From Nocardia fusca NBRC 14340 (GTDB taxonomy: Bacteria; Actinomycetota; Actinomycetes; Mycobacteriales; Mycobacteriaceae): 64,000 nt of DNA. Location: contig NZ_BDCU01000018.1 of NCBI RefSeq assembly GCF_001618425.1, positions 248,001 through 312,000 of the forward strand, written 5' to 3'. Every line of letters begins with the position of its first letter. The stretch's first letter is position 1. The position numbers were made by a program, and so were the translations under genes. Of the stretch, positions 52,456-61,231 are shown piece after piece. Under the pieces are notes generated by a model. It did no database searches, had not been told where the DNA came from, and saw only the letters and a program-made list of their open reading frames with translations.

Positions 52456-52782
52456 ATGGCGCGCAAGGTCGTCATCAGTTTGATCGATGACCTCGACGGC
52501 GAATCACCCGCGGCCGAAACTGTGGTGTTCGCGTTCGAGGGCGTGACGTACGAGATCGACCTGACCGAAGCCAACGCGAGGGAGATGCGCGCAGTCTTCG
52601 GTAAATGGACTCCGTTCGCCCGCAAGGCCGGTCGGGCCGCGCGGACGAAACGGGAACGGCCGGTGCGGTCGGCCTCGGCGAAGGTGATCCGGGAATGGGC
52701 GTTGCGCAACGGCCACGAGGTGTCGACGCGCGGCCGGATACCCGCCGGAATTCTGGCCGCGTTCCGCCACGTCAACGGGTAA
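52456..52782 (+). CDS. lsr2: Lsr2-family nucleoid-associated silencer
   Basis: A 108-residue H-NS-like protein. N-terminal dimerisation domain (VVISLIDDLDGESPAAETVVFAFEGVTYEIDLTEANA), basic linker, and C-terminal DNA-binding domain with the AT-hook-like STRGRIPAGILAAF. It silences AT-rich DNA. GGAGG lies 10 nt before ATG. The linker is short and the gene is not beside lysS, so it may be a second Lsr2. Confidence 0.95.
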   Translation: MARKVVISLIDDLDGESPAAETVVFAFEGVTYEIDLTEANAREMRAVFGKWTPFARKAGRAARTKRERPVRSASAKVIREWALRNGHEVSTRGRIPAGILAAFRHVNG

Positions 52783-52785
52783 CCG

Positions 52786-53664
52786 TTACCCGGGTCGATT
52801 CCGGTGGTCGGTGCTGTCGCCGGCCGGCTTGTAGGCGACGCCACCGACCATGACCTGCTCTTCGGGATACCGGGGCCGCAGCGGCGGACCGGCGGGCCAC
52901 CAGTCGTCGAGTTGGACGAGGCCCGGTTCGATGAGTTCGAGGCCGCAGAAGTATTCGAGGATCTGCTCGGTGGTGCGGTACCAGCCAGAGCCCAGACCCT
53001 TTTCGGTGAAACGGCGTTCGAGCTCTTTGGCGAGCGCGTGCTGCTGCGGATCGGCCGGGCCCGGATCGTGGAAATGGCTGATCGCGAGATAGGACCCCGG
53101 CGGCAGCAGGTCCACATATTTCTGCATGATCCCGACCGGGTCGAGTTCGTCGTCGACATGGTGGAGCAACCCGCACAGGATGAGCCCGATCGGCCGATCC
53201 ATGTCCAGGTAGCGCGTTACGTCGGTATTGCGCAGCAGGGTTTTGTCCTCGAGGAGATCGGCGGGTACGAAATGGGTGTTCTCGTTCTGTTCCAACAGCA
53301 CCCGGCCGTGTGCGTTGCACACCGGATCGTTGTCGACATAGATGACCGTGGCCTCGGGATTCTGCTGCTGGGCGATCTCGTGCGTATTGGCGACGGTGGG
53401 CAGTCCGGCCCCGATATCGAGGAACTGATCGATACCGGCGGTGCCCGCCAGATGCCGGGTGACCCGGTGCAACCAGCGCCGGTTCATGATCGATACATCG
53501 CCCTGTCGGGGCGCGACCTCGAGGATCGCGGCGTAGGCAGCGCGATCGACGTCGTAGTTGTCCTTGCCGCCGAGGCTGTAGTCGTAGACACGGGCGATAC
53601 TGGCCCGGGTGGTGTCCACGCCGACCGGTTTGCGAACGCCGGTCCGGTGCGCCGGTTCGGCCAT
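52786..53664 (-). CDS. SAV2177/DUF574-family SAM-dependent methyltransferase, copy 1
   Basis: A 292-residue putative methyltransferase of the SAV2177 (formerly DUF574) family. N-terminal IARVYDYSLGGKDNYDVDRAA is the family hallmark; FLDIGAGLPTVANTHEIAQ is the SAM-binding turn and VIYVDNDPVCNAHGRVLL the acidic-loop strand. Substrate unknown. Paired with a paralogue 296 bp upstream on the same strand; long identical DNA blocks link them. Start ATG 53664. Confidence 0.92.
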   Translation of the reverse strand: MAEPAHRTGVRKPVGVDTTRASIARVYDYSLGGKDNYDVDRAAYAAILEVAPRQGDVSIMNRRWLHRVTRHLAGTAGIDQFLDIGAGLPTVANTHEIAQQQNPEATVIYVDNDPVCNAHGRVLLEQNENTHFVPADLLEDKTLLRNTDVTRYLDMDRPIGLILCGLLHHVDDELDPVGIMQKYVDLLPPGSYLAISHFHDPGPADPQQHALAKELERRFTEKGLGSGWYRTTEQILEYFCGLELIEPGLVQLDDWWPAGPPLRPRYPEEQVMVGGVAYKPAGDSTDHRNRPG

Positions 53665-53959
53665 CTCGACCTTCTCTCTGGACGAAAGAAATACTGGATG
53701 GATATATGAGTCGGGTCACCAAAGCGTAGAACGCGGTGCCGGAGCGAGCAATCGGCGCCGATCGAACTGCGCGGGAAAATGGTTCACGTCATCGGAGTGG
53801 GCCGAGCCTAACCCGGATACGCGTGCTCGGCACGGTTTCGGGCCGAGCTGACCTGTTTGTGAAAAATACTGTGCCATAGACGTGTTCGGTGTTGTCCGAT
53901 CGTGGCGGTCGCCGGGTGGAAAGCCGGCGCCGTGCACCACCGGACAACAGGGCGATTCG

Positions 53960-54844
53960 TCAGTCGTTTCCGTTCACACTGTGCAATCGGACTCTTTCCA
54001 GGGGGCGTTTGTATCCGACGCCGCCGATAACCACCTTTTCCTCCGGAAGCCGCGGCCGGGTTGCCGGTCCGGCCGGCCACCAGTCCTCGAGTTCCACGAG
54101 GCCGGGCGCGATGATCTCCAGGCCGTCGAAGTACTCGAGCTGCTGGGCGCGGGTGCGGTACCACCCCGAACCCAGCCCCATTTCCGTGAATGCCCGCTCC
54201 AGTCGCTCGGCCAGATCGTGCAGTTCCGGGTTCTCGTCGGCCGGGTCCCAGAAGTTGGTGATCGCGACGTACGAGCCCGCGGGCAGCCGGGAGATGTATT
54301 CGCGCATGACCCGCGCCGGTTCGAGGTCGTCGTCGACGTGATGCAGCAGCCCGCACAGGATCACCGCGATCGGCCTGTCCATATCCAGGTATTGCAGCAC
54401 CTTTTTGTTCTCCAGCAGCGTGTTCTCCTCGAGGAGATCGCCGGAGACGAAATGGGTGTTCTCGTTCTGTTCCAACAGCACCCGGCCGTGTGCGTTGCAC
54501 ACCGGATCGTTGTCGACATAGACGACCGTGGCCTCGGGGTTCTCCTGCTGCGCGATCTGATGGGTGTTACCCACCGTCGGCAAACCGGCGCCGATATCGA
54601 GGAATTGATCGATGGCGGCCGGTCCGGCCAGATAGCGCACCACGCGGTGGAGCCAGCGCCGGTTCATCCGGGAGACATCACCCTGCCGTGGTGCGATCCG
54701 CTGGATTTGCTCGAAGGCGGCGCGGTCGACGTCGTAGTTGTCCTTGCCGCCGAGGCTGTAGTCGTAGACACGGGCGATACTGGGCCGGGTGGTGTCCACC
54801 CCGACCGGGACACGAACCCCTGTCCGATGAGCCGGTTCGGCCAT
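53960..54844 (-). CDS. SAV2177/DUF574-family SAM-dependent methyltransferase, copy 2
   Basis: A 294-residue paralogue of the gene at 52786-53664 with the same hallmarks (VYDYSLGGKDNYDVDRAA, FLDIGAGLPTVGNTHQIAQ, VVYVDNDPVCNAHGRVLL). Divergence is concentrated in the middle and C-terminal substrate region, while two DNA blocks of about 58 and 76 bp are identical to copy 1. The 295-bp gap between the copies holds no gene and probably a promoter. Confidence 0.92.
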   Translation of the reverse strand: MAEPAHRTGVRVPVGVDTTRPSIARVYDYSLGGKDNYDVDRAAFEQIQRIAPRQGDVSRMNRRWLHRVVRYLAGPAAIDQFLDIGAGLPTVGNTHQIAQQENPEATVVYVDNDPVCNAHGRVLLEQNENTHFVSGDLLEENTLLENKKVLQYLDMDRPIAVILCGLLHHVDDDLEPARVMREYISRLPAGSYVAITNFWDPADENPELHDLAERLERAFTEMGLGSGWYRTRAQQLEYFDGLEIIAPGLVELEDWWPAGPATRPRLPEEKVVIGGVGYKRPLERVRLHSVNGND

Positions 54845-54910
54845 GAATACCTCTCTCTACGTTGCGAATCGAACAGGGCGATGTTATGCCGCCGACCCGG
54901 CGGCGTCCCC

Positions 54911-55366
54911 TCAGGCGTCCGTACCGCGCTCGAGGACCTTGCCCGGCAGCCAGCCGCCGCCCAGATGCGTGACGCGCCACCAGTCGATATCGATCACCAG
55001 CGCGGTGACCGGCGTGGCGAGGAACGGTTCGATCTGTGGTTCCTTGCGCAGCAGTGCCCGGAAGGTCTCGTCCTGGTCGGCTCCCTCGCGCAGGGTGACC
55101 GTGCCCAGTCCCTGGGCAAAGGGATCCGCGATCCCACCCGGCACCACCTTCACCCCCACATTGGGGTTGGCCTTGAGCTGATCCAGGGTCCGGCCGCTGT
55201 TCTCCAGGATGAGGGTGAGGCGGAAGAGGTCGTCGTCGACGTTGGCGAAGAAGGCGCTCGTGGCCCAGTTGACGCCGTCCTTGGACGTGGCCAGGTCGAT
55301 ACTGGAGTGACCGAGGACTTCGGTGAGTTTCGTGCGGATCTCGGTGGTGGTGACTGTGTCGGGCAT
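54911..55366 (-). CDS. Pyridoxamine-phosphate-oxidase-like FMN-binding protein
   Basis: A 151-residue split-beta-barrel protein (SKDGVNWATSAFFANVDDDLFRLTLIL, ANPNVGVKVVPGG, FLATPVTALVIDIDWWRVTHLGGG). Members bind FMN, F420 or haem; cofactor not certain. ATG 55366 has TTGGAGG 6-7 nt upstream. It is 66 bp upstream of the methyltransferase pair on the same strand. Confidence 0.88.
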   Translation of the reverse strand: MPDTVTTTEIRTKLTEVLGHSSIDLATSKDGVNWATSAFFANVDDDLFRLTLILENSGRTLDQLKANPNVGVKVVPGGIADPFAQGLGTVTLREGADQDETFRALLRKEPQIEPFLATPVTALVIDIDWWRVTHLGGGWLPGKVLERGTDA

Positions 55367-56111
55367 TCGGGCCTCCAAGTGGTATGCGTGCTCGTTCTCG
55401 GGCACGTACGGATGGTGCGATGACGGGAAAGGGGCCGGACACGGGCGGGCCGAGGCGCGACCCGCGGTGCGGCGCTGCGTGCGGCGGTCGGTGGAAGATG
55501 CTCGCGGCCGGGTCCTGTTCGTCGGAACGTACGGTGGAAGCGGGCTGTCTCGGCGGGAACGGCCGGTTCCGGTTGACTGCGGACCACCCTATCGGGCGGC
55601 GCCCGATCCGTCCGGATGAGAACCTCCCCCGGAGACGGTGGGAAACATTGTCGGCGAAGGATTTACGCGCGGATGGGGTCCGATCGCGCCGGTTCGCGCG
55701 GGGGTTGCCGCGGCCGGGTCGTGCGGCCGGTTCGTTTCCGCGGGCCGCCCGGACACGCGCTATGCTGAAAACAACTCCAGTGGTACTCGCTCCTGCTGCC
55801 GATGCCCTCATCGGTGTCGTCTCCCAGGTCGTCGCGGTACAGGTGAAGCCGGACGTCGTGTCGTGGGGGAGTTTACGCAAGGAAACCTGATACCGCGTGC
55901 AAACAGAAAGATGCTACGGGTATGCGGCACTGTAGGATTCGATCAGCACGTTCGCGGCAGCAGGTTGCCGCGCAACCTCCGGTCCCCTCCGGGGTGGGCG
56001 CGTTACCGGAATATGCGCATACCGGATAGTAGGATTGCCTGCCGACCGGTGCGGTTCGGCGGTGGCGGGCGCCGTACGATGCAGCACAGCACGAACTGGC
56101 CAGAGGCGACC
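55367..56111. other. Long divergent intergenic region
   Basis: About 745 bp without a gene that can be supported. Frames crossing it are unlike proteins. From 55760 on it becomes AT-richer and contains a short candidate frame at 55762-55890 (42 residues, VLAPAADALIGVVSQVVAVQV), too weak to call. It includes the ATATGCGCAT palindrome at 56011-56020 about 90 bp before the XRE gene. Confidence 0.5.
56011..56020. promoter_or_regulatory. ATATGCGCAT motif, copy upstream of XRE gene
   Basis: ATATGCGCAT with the palindrome TATGCGCATA, flanked by TACCGGA on both sides (56004-56010 and 56020-56026). The same 10-mer recurs at 57177-57186 on the other side of the regulator gene. Confidence 0.4.
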
Positions 56112-57005
56112 ATGACACACGAGCGAGACGATTCCGATACCCCGGATCAGGCGGAAGCCGATCGTGGGCCGACCGTGTTGCGTATCTCGCTCGGCAGCAG
56201 GTTGCGCCGTTTGCGGGAGGCATGCGGGATCAGCCGTGAGGACGCCGGTGATCACATCCGCGGTTCCCATGCCAAGATCAGCCGGCTCGAGCTGGGCCGG
56301 ACCCGGTTCCGGGAGCGCGATCTGCTCGACCTGCTGAAGCTCTACGGGGTCGACGATCCGGAGAAGCTGGCCGTCTATGTGGATCTGATGAAGAAAGCGA
56401 ACGATCCGGGATGGTGGCAGCCGTACAACGATGTGCTGCCGAACTGGTTCGAGAACTATATCGGCCTGGAGCAGGCCGCGACGACGATCCGTACCTATGA
56501 GGCGCAGTTCGTACCGGGCCTGCTACAGACGGAGTCCTACGCGCGGTCGGTGATCACGCTCGGTAACGACGACGAGACCGAACGCCGGGTCGGTATACGG
56601 ATGCGCCGCCAGGACATCCTGAGCCGTGCGGCGGCGCCGACACTGTGGGCGGTCGTGGACGAAAATGCGCTGCGCCGCCCGATCGACGGCTATCCCGAGT
56701 TGCGGGATCAGATCGAACATCTCATCGCCGCCTCCGAACGGCCGAATGTGAAGATCCAGGTGCTGCCCTATTCGGTGGGCGGCCATCCGGCGGCCGGTGG
56801 TTCTTTCAGTATTCTGCGGTTTCCGGAACCCGAGCTACCGGACATGGTCTACATGGAGCAACTCACCACCTCGCACTACCTGGAGAAGAAGCAGGACGTC
56901 GAGGTCTATATGACGGTGATGAACAAGCTGAGCGTTATTGCGCTCACCCCGGGGGAGAGCCGGGACTATCTACGTAAAGTGCTCTCCGAACTGCCCGCCG
57001 AGTAG
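56112..57005 (+). CDS. XRE regulator with DUF5753 domain
   Basis: A 297-residue protein: XRE helix-turn-helix at about 25-85 (SLGSRLRRLREACGISREDAGDHIRGSHAKISRLELGRTRFRERDL) and DUF5753 at about 105-290 (YIGLEQAATTIRTYEAQFVPGLLQTESYARSVI, YMEQLTTSHYLEKKQDVEVY). In Streptomyces such WhiJ-like regulators pair with a small DUF397 protein; none is found here. ATG 56112 precedes the conserved start; the frame extends upstream without features. Confidence 0.94.
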   Translation: MTHERDDSDTPDQAEADRGPTVLRISLGSRLRRLREACGISREDAGDHIRGSHAKISRLELGRTRFRERDLLDLLKLYGVDDPEKLAVYVDLMKKANDPGWWQPYNDVLPNWFENYIGLEQAATTIRTYEAQFVPGLLQTESYARSVITLGNDDETERRVGIRMRRQDILSRAAAPTLWAVVDENALRRPIDGYPELRDQIEHLIAASERPNVKIQVLPYSVGGHPAAGGSFSILRFPEPELPDMVYMEQLTTSHYLEKKQDVEVYMTVMNKLSVIALTPGESRDYLRKVLSELPAE

Positions 57006-57176
57006 GTCCGGGCGCAGCCGGGGAGTCGTTCCGTTCTCCGGCGCCGGGCGGGGGAGCGGTGTATCGGCCGGGCCGGGCCACGCCTCGCGTACCCGGGGCC
57101 CGCCCATTCCGCACCGCATGCCTCTGTCATACCGAACCAAGAATCCAGAACCAGACTATAGAATGGTCATACGTAG

Positions 57177-57186
57177 ATATGCGCAT
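57177..57186. promoter_or_regulatory. ATATGCGCAT motif, copy before the M20 gene
   Basis: Second copy of the 10-mer ATATGCGCAT in an AT-rich stretch (57120-57200) about 70 bp before the peptidase start; CTATAGAAT nearby resembles a -10 element. Confidence 0.4.
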
Positions 57187-57257
57187 CTAACTATCTATTG
57201 CTAGAGGCCGGTCGCACCGAAAGGAAGCAAGGATATCCGAGATGGTAGGAAGGGGAC

Positions 57258-58616
57258 GTGGCCGCTACAGGTGAAAATTCGGGTTCTGCTCGTTCTCGTG
57301 CCGTGGCAGAGGTGGTGGAGCTGGTCAGCACGCTGATCCGGTTCGACACGTCCAATACCGGCGATCTCGCGACCACCAAAGGGGAACGAGAGTGTGCCGA
57401 ATGGGTGGCGCGGCAACTGGAAGACGCCGGATACACCACCGAATATGTGGAATCCGGCGCACCGGGCCGCGGCAATGTCTTCGCGCGGCTGCCGGGCGCC
57501 GATCCGAGTCGCGGCGCGCTGCTGTTGCACGGGCACCTCGACGTGGTGCCGGCGCAGGCGGCGGACTGGAGTGTGCACCCGTTCTCGGGCGCCGTACAGG
57601 ACGGTTACGTCTGGGGTCGCGGCGCGATCGATATGAAGGACATGGTGGGGATGATGCTGGCGGTGGCCCGCCAGTTCAAGATCGAGGGGACGGTGCCGCC
57701 CCGGGACCTGGTCTTCGCCTTCTTGGCCGACGAGGAGAACGGCGGGAAATGGGGATCGCATTGGCTGGTGGAGCACCGGCCCGACCTCTTCGAAGGCGTC
57801 ACCGAAGCCGTGGGCGAGGTCGGCGGTTTCTCCCTGACCGTGCCGCGCCCGGACGGCGGTGAGCGACGCCTCTATCTGGTGGAGACGGCGGAGAAGGGGC
57901 TGGGCTGGATGCGGTTGCGCGCGAAGGCGCGCGCGGGCCACGGGTCGTTCCTGCACGAGGACAACGCCGTCACCATCCTGGCGGCCGCGGTGGCGCGCCT
58001 GGGCACCCACACGTTTCCGCTCGTGCTCTCCGATTCGGTCGCCGAGTTCCTGGCCGCCGTATCGGAGGAGTCCGGGCTGGAGTTCGATCCGGGCAGCCCC
58101 GATATCGAGGGCACGCTGGCCAAATTGGGGTCCATTTCCCGGATCATCGGCGCGACCCTGCGCGATACCGCCAACCCGACCATGCTGAACGCCGGGTACA
58201 AGGCGAATGTCATTCCGCAGACCGCGGAGGCGGTGGTGGACTGCCGGGTGGTCCCGGGCCGGCAGGCCGCGTTCGAACGTGAAGTGGACGAACTCATCGG
58301 CCCGGATGTGGAGCGGGAGTGGATCACCAAACTCGACTCCTACGAGACGACTTTCGACGGCCACCTGGTGGATGCGATGAACGACGCGATCCTGGCCCAT
58401 GACCCGCAGGGCCGGACCGTCCCGTACATGCTCTCCGGAGGCACGGACGCGAAAGCCTTCGCGCATCTGGGTATCCGGTGTTTCGGGTTCGCGCCACTCC
58501 GGTTGCCGCCGGAGCTGGATTTCGCGGCCCTGTTCCACGGTGTGGACGAACGTGTTCCGGTCGACGCGCTCGAGTTCGGCACCGAGGTGCTGGAACACTT
58601 CCTGTTGCACAGCTGA
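57258..58616 (+). CDS. M20-family metallopeptidase/carboxypeptidase-like
   Basis: A 452-residue di-zinc amidohydrolase. Metal ligands are in LLLHGHLDVVP, GRGAIDMKDMVG, FLADEENGGKWG and near the C-terminus SGGTDAKAFAHLG; the dimerisation lid is at about 195-310. The substrate may be a dipeptide or N-acyl amino acid. GTG 57258 has AGGAAGGGG upstream. It precedes the PEBP-family gene by 21 bp, probably one unit. Confidence 0.94.
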   Translation: MAATGENSGSARSRAVAEVVELVSTLIRFDTSNTGDLATTKGERECAEWVARQLEDAGYTTEYVESGAPGRGNVFARLPGADPSRGALLLHGHLDVVPAQAADWSVHPFSGAVQDGYVWGRGAIDMKDMVGMMLAVARQFKIEGTVPPRDLVFAFLADEENGGKWGSHWLVEHRPDLFEGVTEAVGEVGGFSLTVPRPDGGERRLYLVETAEKGLGWMRLRAKARAGHGSFLHEDNAVTILAAAVARLGTHTFPLVLSDSVAEFLAAVSEESGLEFDPGSPDIEGTLAKLGSISRIIGATLRDTANPTMLNAGYKANVIPQTAEAVVDCRVVPGRQAAFEREVDELIGPDVEREWITKLDSYETTFDGHLVDAMNDAILAHDPQGRTVPYMLSGGTDAKAFAHLGIRCFGFAPLRLPPELDFAALFHGVDERVPVDALEFGTEVLEHFLLHS

Positions 58617-58637
58617 TCCGATTCGAAAGAGGAGAAC

Positions 58638-59165
58638 ATGGCCGACAACCCCTACGACGCCCTGCCTTCGGTTCCGTCGTTCACCCTGACCTCCACCGAT
58701 GTGTCCGACGGTGCGCCGTTGGGTAACGCTCAGGTCAGCGGTGTCTTCGGTGCCGGCGGTGCGGATGTGTCGCCGCAGCTGAGCTGGTCGGGATTCCCCG
58801 CGGAGACCAGGAGTTTCGCGGTGACGGTCTATGACCCCGACGCGCCGACGGCCTCCGGTTTCTGGCATTGGGCGGTGGCGGATATCCCCGTGTCGGTGAC
58901 GGAGCTGCCCGCGGGGGCCGGCAGCGAGGGCGGTGAACTGCCGTCCGGTGCGGTGACGCTCCGCAACGACGGCGGGTTCGCGGGCTATGTCGGGGCGGCC
59001 CCGCCGGCCGGGCACGGTCCGCACCGCTACTTCATCGTGGTGCACGCGGTGGATGTGGACTCGCTGGGCGTGCCGCCGGAGGCTTCCCCGGCGTTCCTCG
59101 GATTCAACCTGTTCTCGCACACCCTGGCGCGGGCGATTCTGGTCGGTACCTACGAGCAGAAGTAA
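58638..59165 (+). CDS. YbhB/YbcL-family (PEBP, Raf-kinase-inhibitor-like) protein
   Basis: A 175-residue PEBP-fold protein: [64 protein letters not shown] and [17 protein letters not shown]. Small-molecule or phospholipid binding is likely; role unknown. AGAGGAG precedes ATG 58638. Confidence 0.94.
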   Translation: MADNPYDALPSVPSFTLTSTDVSDGAPLGNAQVSGVFGAGGADVSPQLSWSGFPAETRSFAVTVYDPDAPTASGFWHWAVADIPVSVTELPAGAGSEGGELPSGAVTLRNDGGFAGYVGAAPPAGHGPHRYFIVVHAVDVDSLGVPPEASPAFLGFNLFSHTLARAILVGTYEQK

Positions 59166-59177
59166 TTTAGCGCGGTC

Positions 59178-59210
59178 CGGTGGCCCCGGCGGTATCCGCT
59201 GGGGCCACCG
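59178..59210. terminator. Bidirectional stem-loop terminator
   Basis: 14-15-bp stem (one G-T pair) of GGTGGCCCC type with loop TAT, between the convergent PEBP and FadD genes. Confidence 0.75.
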
Positions 59211-59214
59211 CTGT

Positions 59215-61047
59215 TTACCGGGCTTCTACCTCGATCACGGTCTCGGGTGGTGAGTCGGCGCAGAGCGCTTCGATCTGTGCCGCGTACTTGGTGGCGATCG
59301 GCGCGCGTTTGAGCGACATCTTCGGGGTGAGTTCGTCACCGCCGGGTTCCCAGACCGTATCGACGATGGTGAACCGTTTGATCTGTTCCACCCGCGACAG
59401 TTTCGCGTTTCCCGCCGCGACTGCCGCCCGCACGTCCTCGATGATCTCGGGTCGTTGCGCCAGCTGCGCGATATCGGCAGCCGCGGCGTCGATCTCCTTG
59501 GCCCGTACGGCGGCCATATCCGCATCGAGCACGATGAGCGCGGTGATATAGGGCTGGGCTTCGCCGAGTGCGACGACCTGGCCCACCAGTGAGGAGGCCG
59601 CTTTCACGGCGTTCTCGATATTGCTCGGCGCGATGTTCTTACCGCTCGCGTTGATGATCATCTCCTTCTTGCGGTCGATGATCCGGAGATAGCCGTCGGG
59701 ATCGAGGGTGCCGATATCGCCGGTGTGCAGCCACCCCTGCGTGTCGAGCGCCTCCGCGGTTTTCTCGGGCATACCGCGGTAGCCGCGGGTGACGATCTCG
59801 CCGCGCACGAGGACCTCACCGTCGTCGGCGAGACGCAGCTCGACGCCGTCGACCGGGCGACCCACCGAGCCGGGACGGGGTTTGTCCAGATCGGTGTAGG
59901 TGGCGACACCGCTGGTCTCCGACATACCCCAGACCTCGGAGACGCAGAATCCGAGGCCCAGGAAGAATTCGAGGGTTTCCGGTGGAATGGGTGCGGCGCC
60001 CGAGGACGCGACGCGCAGGTCCGCCAGGCCGAGGGCGGCGCGCACCTTGCCGAGGAGCAGCTTCTCGGCGACGCGGTGTTGCAGATCCAGCAGCGGGCCG
60101 CGGCCGGTGCCGGCGAGATCGGCTCGGGCGGCGGCGATTCCGGTGGCCACGGCCCACGTCGCGATGGCCTTCTTGGCGCCGGTTTCGGCGGCCAGCTTCG
60201 TTTCGATGCCACCTTTGATCTTCTGCCAGACCCGCGGCACGCCGAAGAACACCGTCGGCCGGGCGTCCGGTAGCGCGGCGGCGATCTCCCGGGGGTCGGG
60301 GACGGTGGTGATCTGGATACCGGTGACGAGGTTGATGGCGTGCCCGGAGATGCGGTCGGCGACATGCGCGGCGGGCAGATAGGACAGGGCACGATCGTCG
60401 AGCCCGACATCCATGGGACCGCTGTTCAGCGCGATGATCTGGGCGAGCACATTGCGGTGGGTGAGCTCGACTCCCTTGGACGGGCCGGTGGTGCCGGAGG
60501 TGTAGATGACGGTGACCAGGTCGCCGGGTTCGACGGCCCGCCACGCGGCGTCGAAATCGAAATCCGGGTCGGGCGCGGTTTCCAGGTCCGCCAGGGCGGT
60601 GGTGCCTTCCGCGGGCCCGTCGACGAGGACGATGTGGTCGAGCGCGACTCCCGCGGCGCGGATGGTGTCGAGGAACTGCTGTTCGGTCACGACGATCTTG
60701 TTCTCGGCATTGGTGAAGGCATGCGCGACCTGCTCCGGAGAGCAGGTGTTGTAGACGGAGAACGGGGTGGCGCCGACGTGCAGGGCGGCGGTGTCGACGA
60801 GGTTGAATTCCGGGCGGTTGGTGAGCATCACGCCGAGGGTGTCGCCACGGCCGAGGCCGAGTGCGGACAGTCCGGCGGCGATCACCCGGACCCGGTCGCC
60901 GTATTCGCGCCAGGTGATCTGCTGCGTGCCGCCGACGGTGCGCAGCGCGACCGCGTCGGGTCGCAGGGTGATGGTCTGCTGGAAGGCCGCAGGCACGGTG
61001 TCGACGAGGACGCCCGTGCGGTGCCGGTAGACGATATCTGTGGTCAT
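59215..61047 (-). CDS. Long-chain fatty-acid-CoA ligase (FadD-type)
   Basis: A 610-residue adenylate-forming enzyme that activates fatty acids to acyl-CoA. AMP motif VIYTSGTTGPSKGVELTHRN near residue 185, SEVWGMSETSGVATY and GWLHTGDIGTLDPDGYLRIIDRKKEMI (hinge) are intact; C-terminal Lys in DELTPKMSLKR. It resembles the mycobacterial FadD15 group, about 600 residues. A CRP-like site lies upstream. It is far from the PKS, so a direct role there is not assumed. Confidence 0.95.
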   Translation of the reverse strand: MTTDIVYRHRTGVLVDTVPAAFQQTITLRPDAVALRTVGGTQQITWREYGDRVRVIAAGLSALGLGRGDTLGVMLTNRPEFNLVDTAALHVGATPFSVYNTCSPEQVAHAFTNAENKIVVTEQQFLDTIRAAGVALDHIVLVDGPAEGTTALADLETAPDPDFDFDAAWRAVEPGDLVTVIYTSGTTGPSKGVELTHRNVLAQIIALNSGPMDVGLDDRALSYLPAAHVADRISGHAINLVTGIQITTVPDPREIAAALPDARPTVFFGVPRVWQKIKGGIETKLAAETGAKKAIATWAVATGIAAARADLAGTGRGPLLDLQHRVAEKLLLGKVRAALGLADLRVASSGAAPIPPETLEFFLGLGFCVSEVWGMSETSGVATYTDLDKPRPGSVGRPVDGVELRLADDGEVLVRGEIVTRGYRGMPEKTAEALDTQGWLHTGDIGTLDPDGYLRIIDRKKEMIINASGKNIAPSNIENAVKAASSLVGQVVALGEAQPYITALIVLDADMAAVRAKEIDAAAADIAQLAQRPEIIEDVRAAVAAGNAKLSRVEQIKRFTIVDTVWEPGGDELTPKMSLKRAPIATKYAAQIEALCADSPPETVIEVEAR

Positions 61048-61104
61048 GGTCCGATCCCGGTGCTGGATGCCGCGGACCGGGTACCACCGGTACCGCCGAG
61101 TCGG

Positions 61105-61130
61105 TCACTGCGGCAGTGATGTGGATCACT
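61105..61130. promoter_or_regulatory. Palindromes upstream of fadD, CRP-like
   Basis: TCACTGC/GCAGTGA (61105-61119, 1-nt centre) overlaps AGTGATGTGGATCACT (61115-61130). The second has the CRP/FNR core GTGA-N6-TCAC. It is 68 bp before the start; TAACAT (minus strand, 61131-61136) is a possible -10 next to it. Confidence 0.45.
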
Positions 61131-61231
61131 ATGTTACCGAGCGTTCGGTGTCCGGGGGTGCGAATTCGCCAGCGTGCGCGGCTGTAATCGCCGCAGCGGG
61201 GATTGTCGCTGAGTGAGATCTGCGGTGGTGG

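Noticed and set aside
55384..55890. Plus-strand 168-codon frame before the XRE gene
   Set aside because: No ribosome site or recognisable fold; composition like noncoding GC-rich DNA.
57006..57257. DUF397 partner gene for the XRE-DUF5753 regulator
   Set aside because: No frame with the WxKSSxSxxxxxCVEVA pattern in the gap; only AT-rich control DNA.
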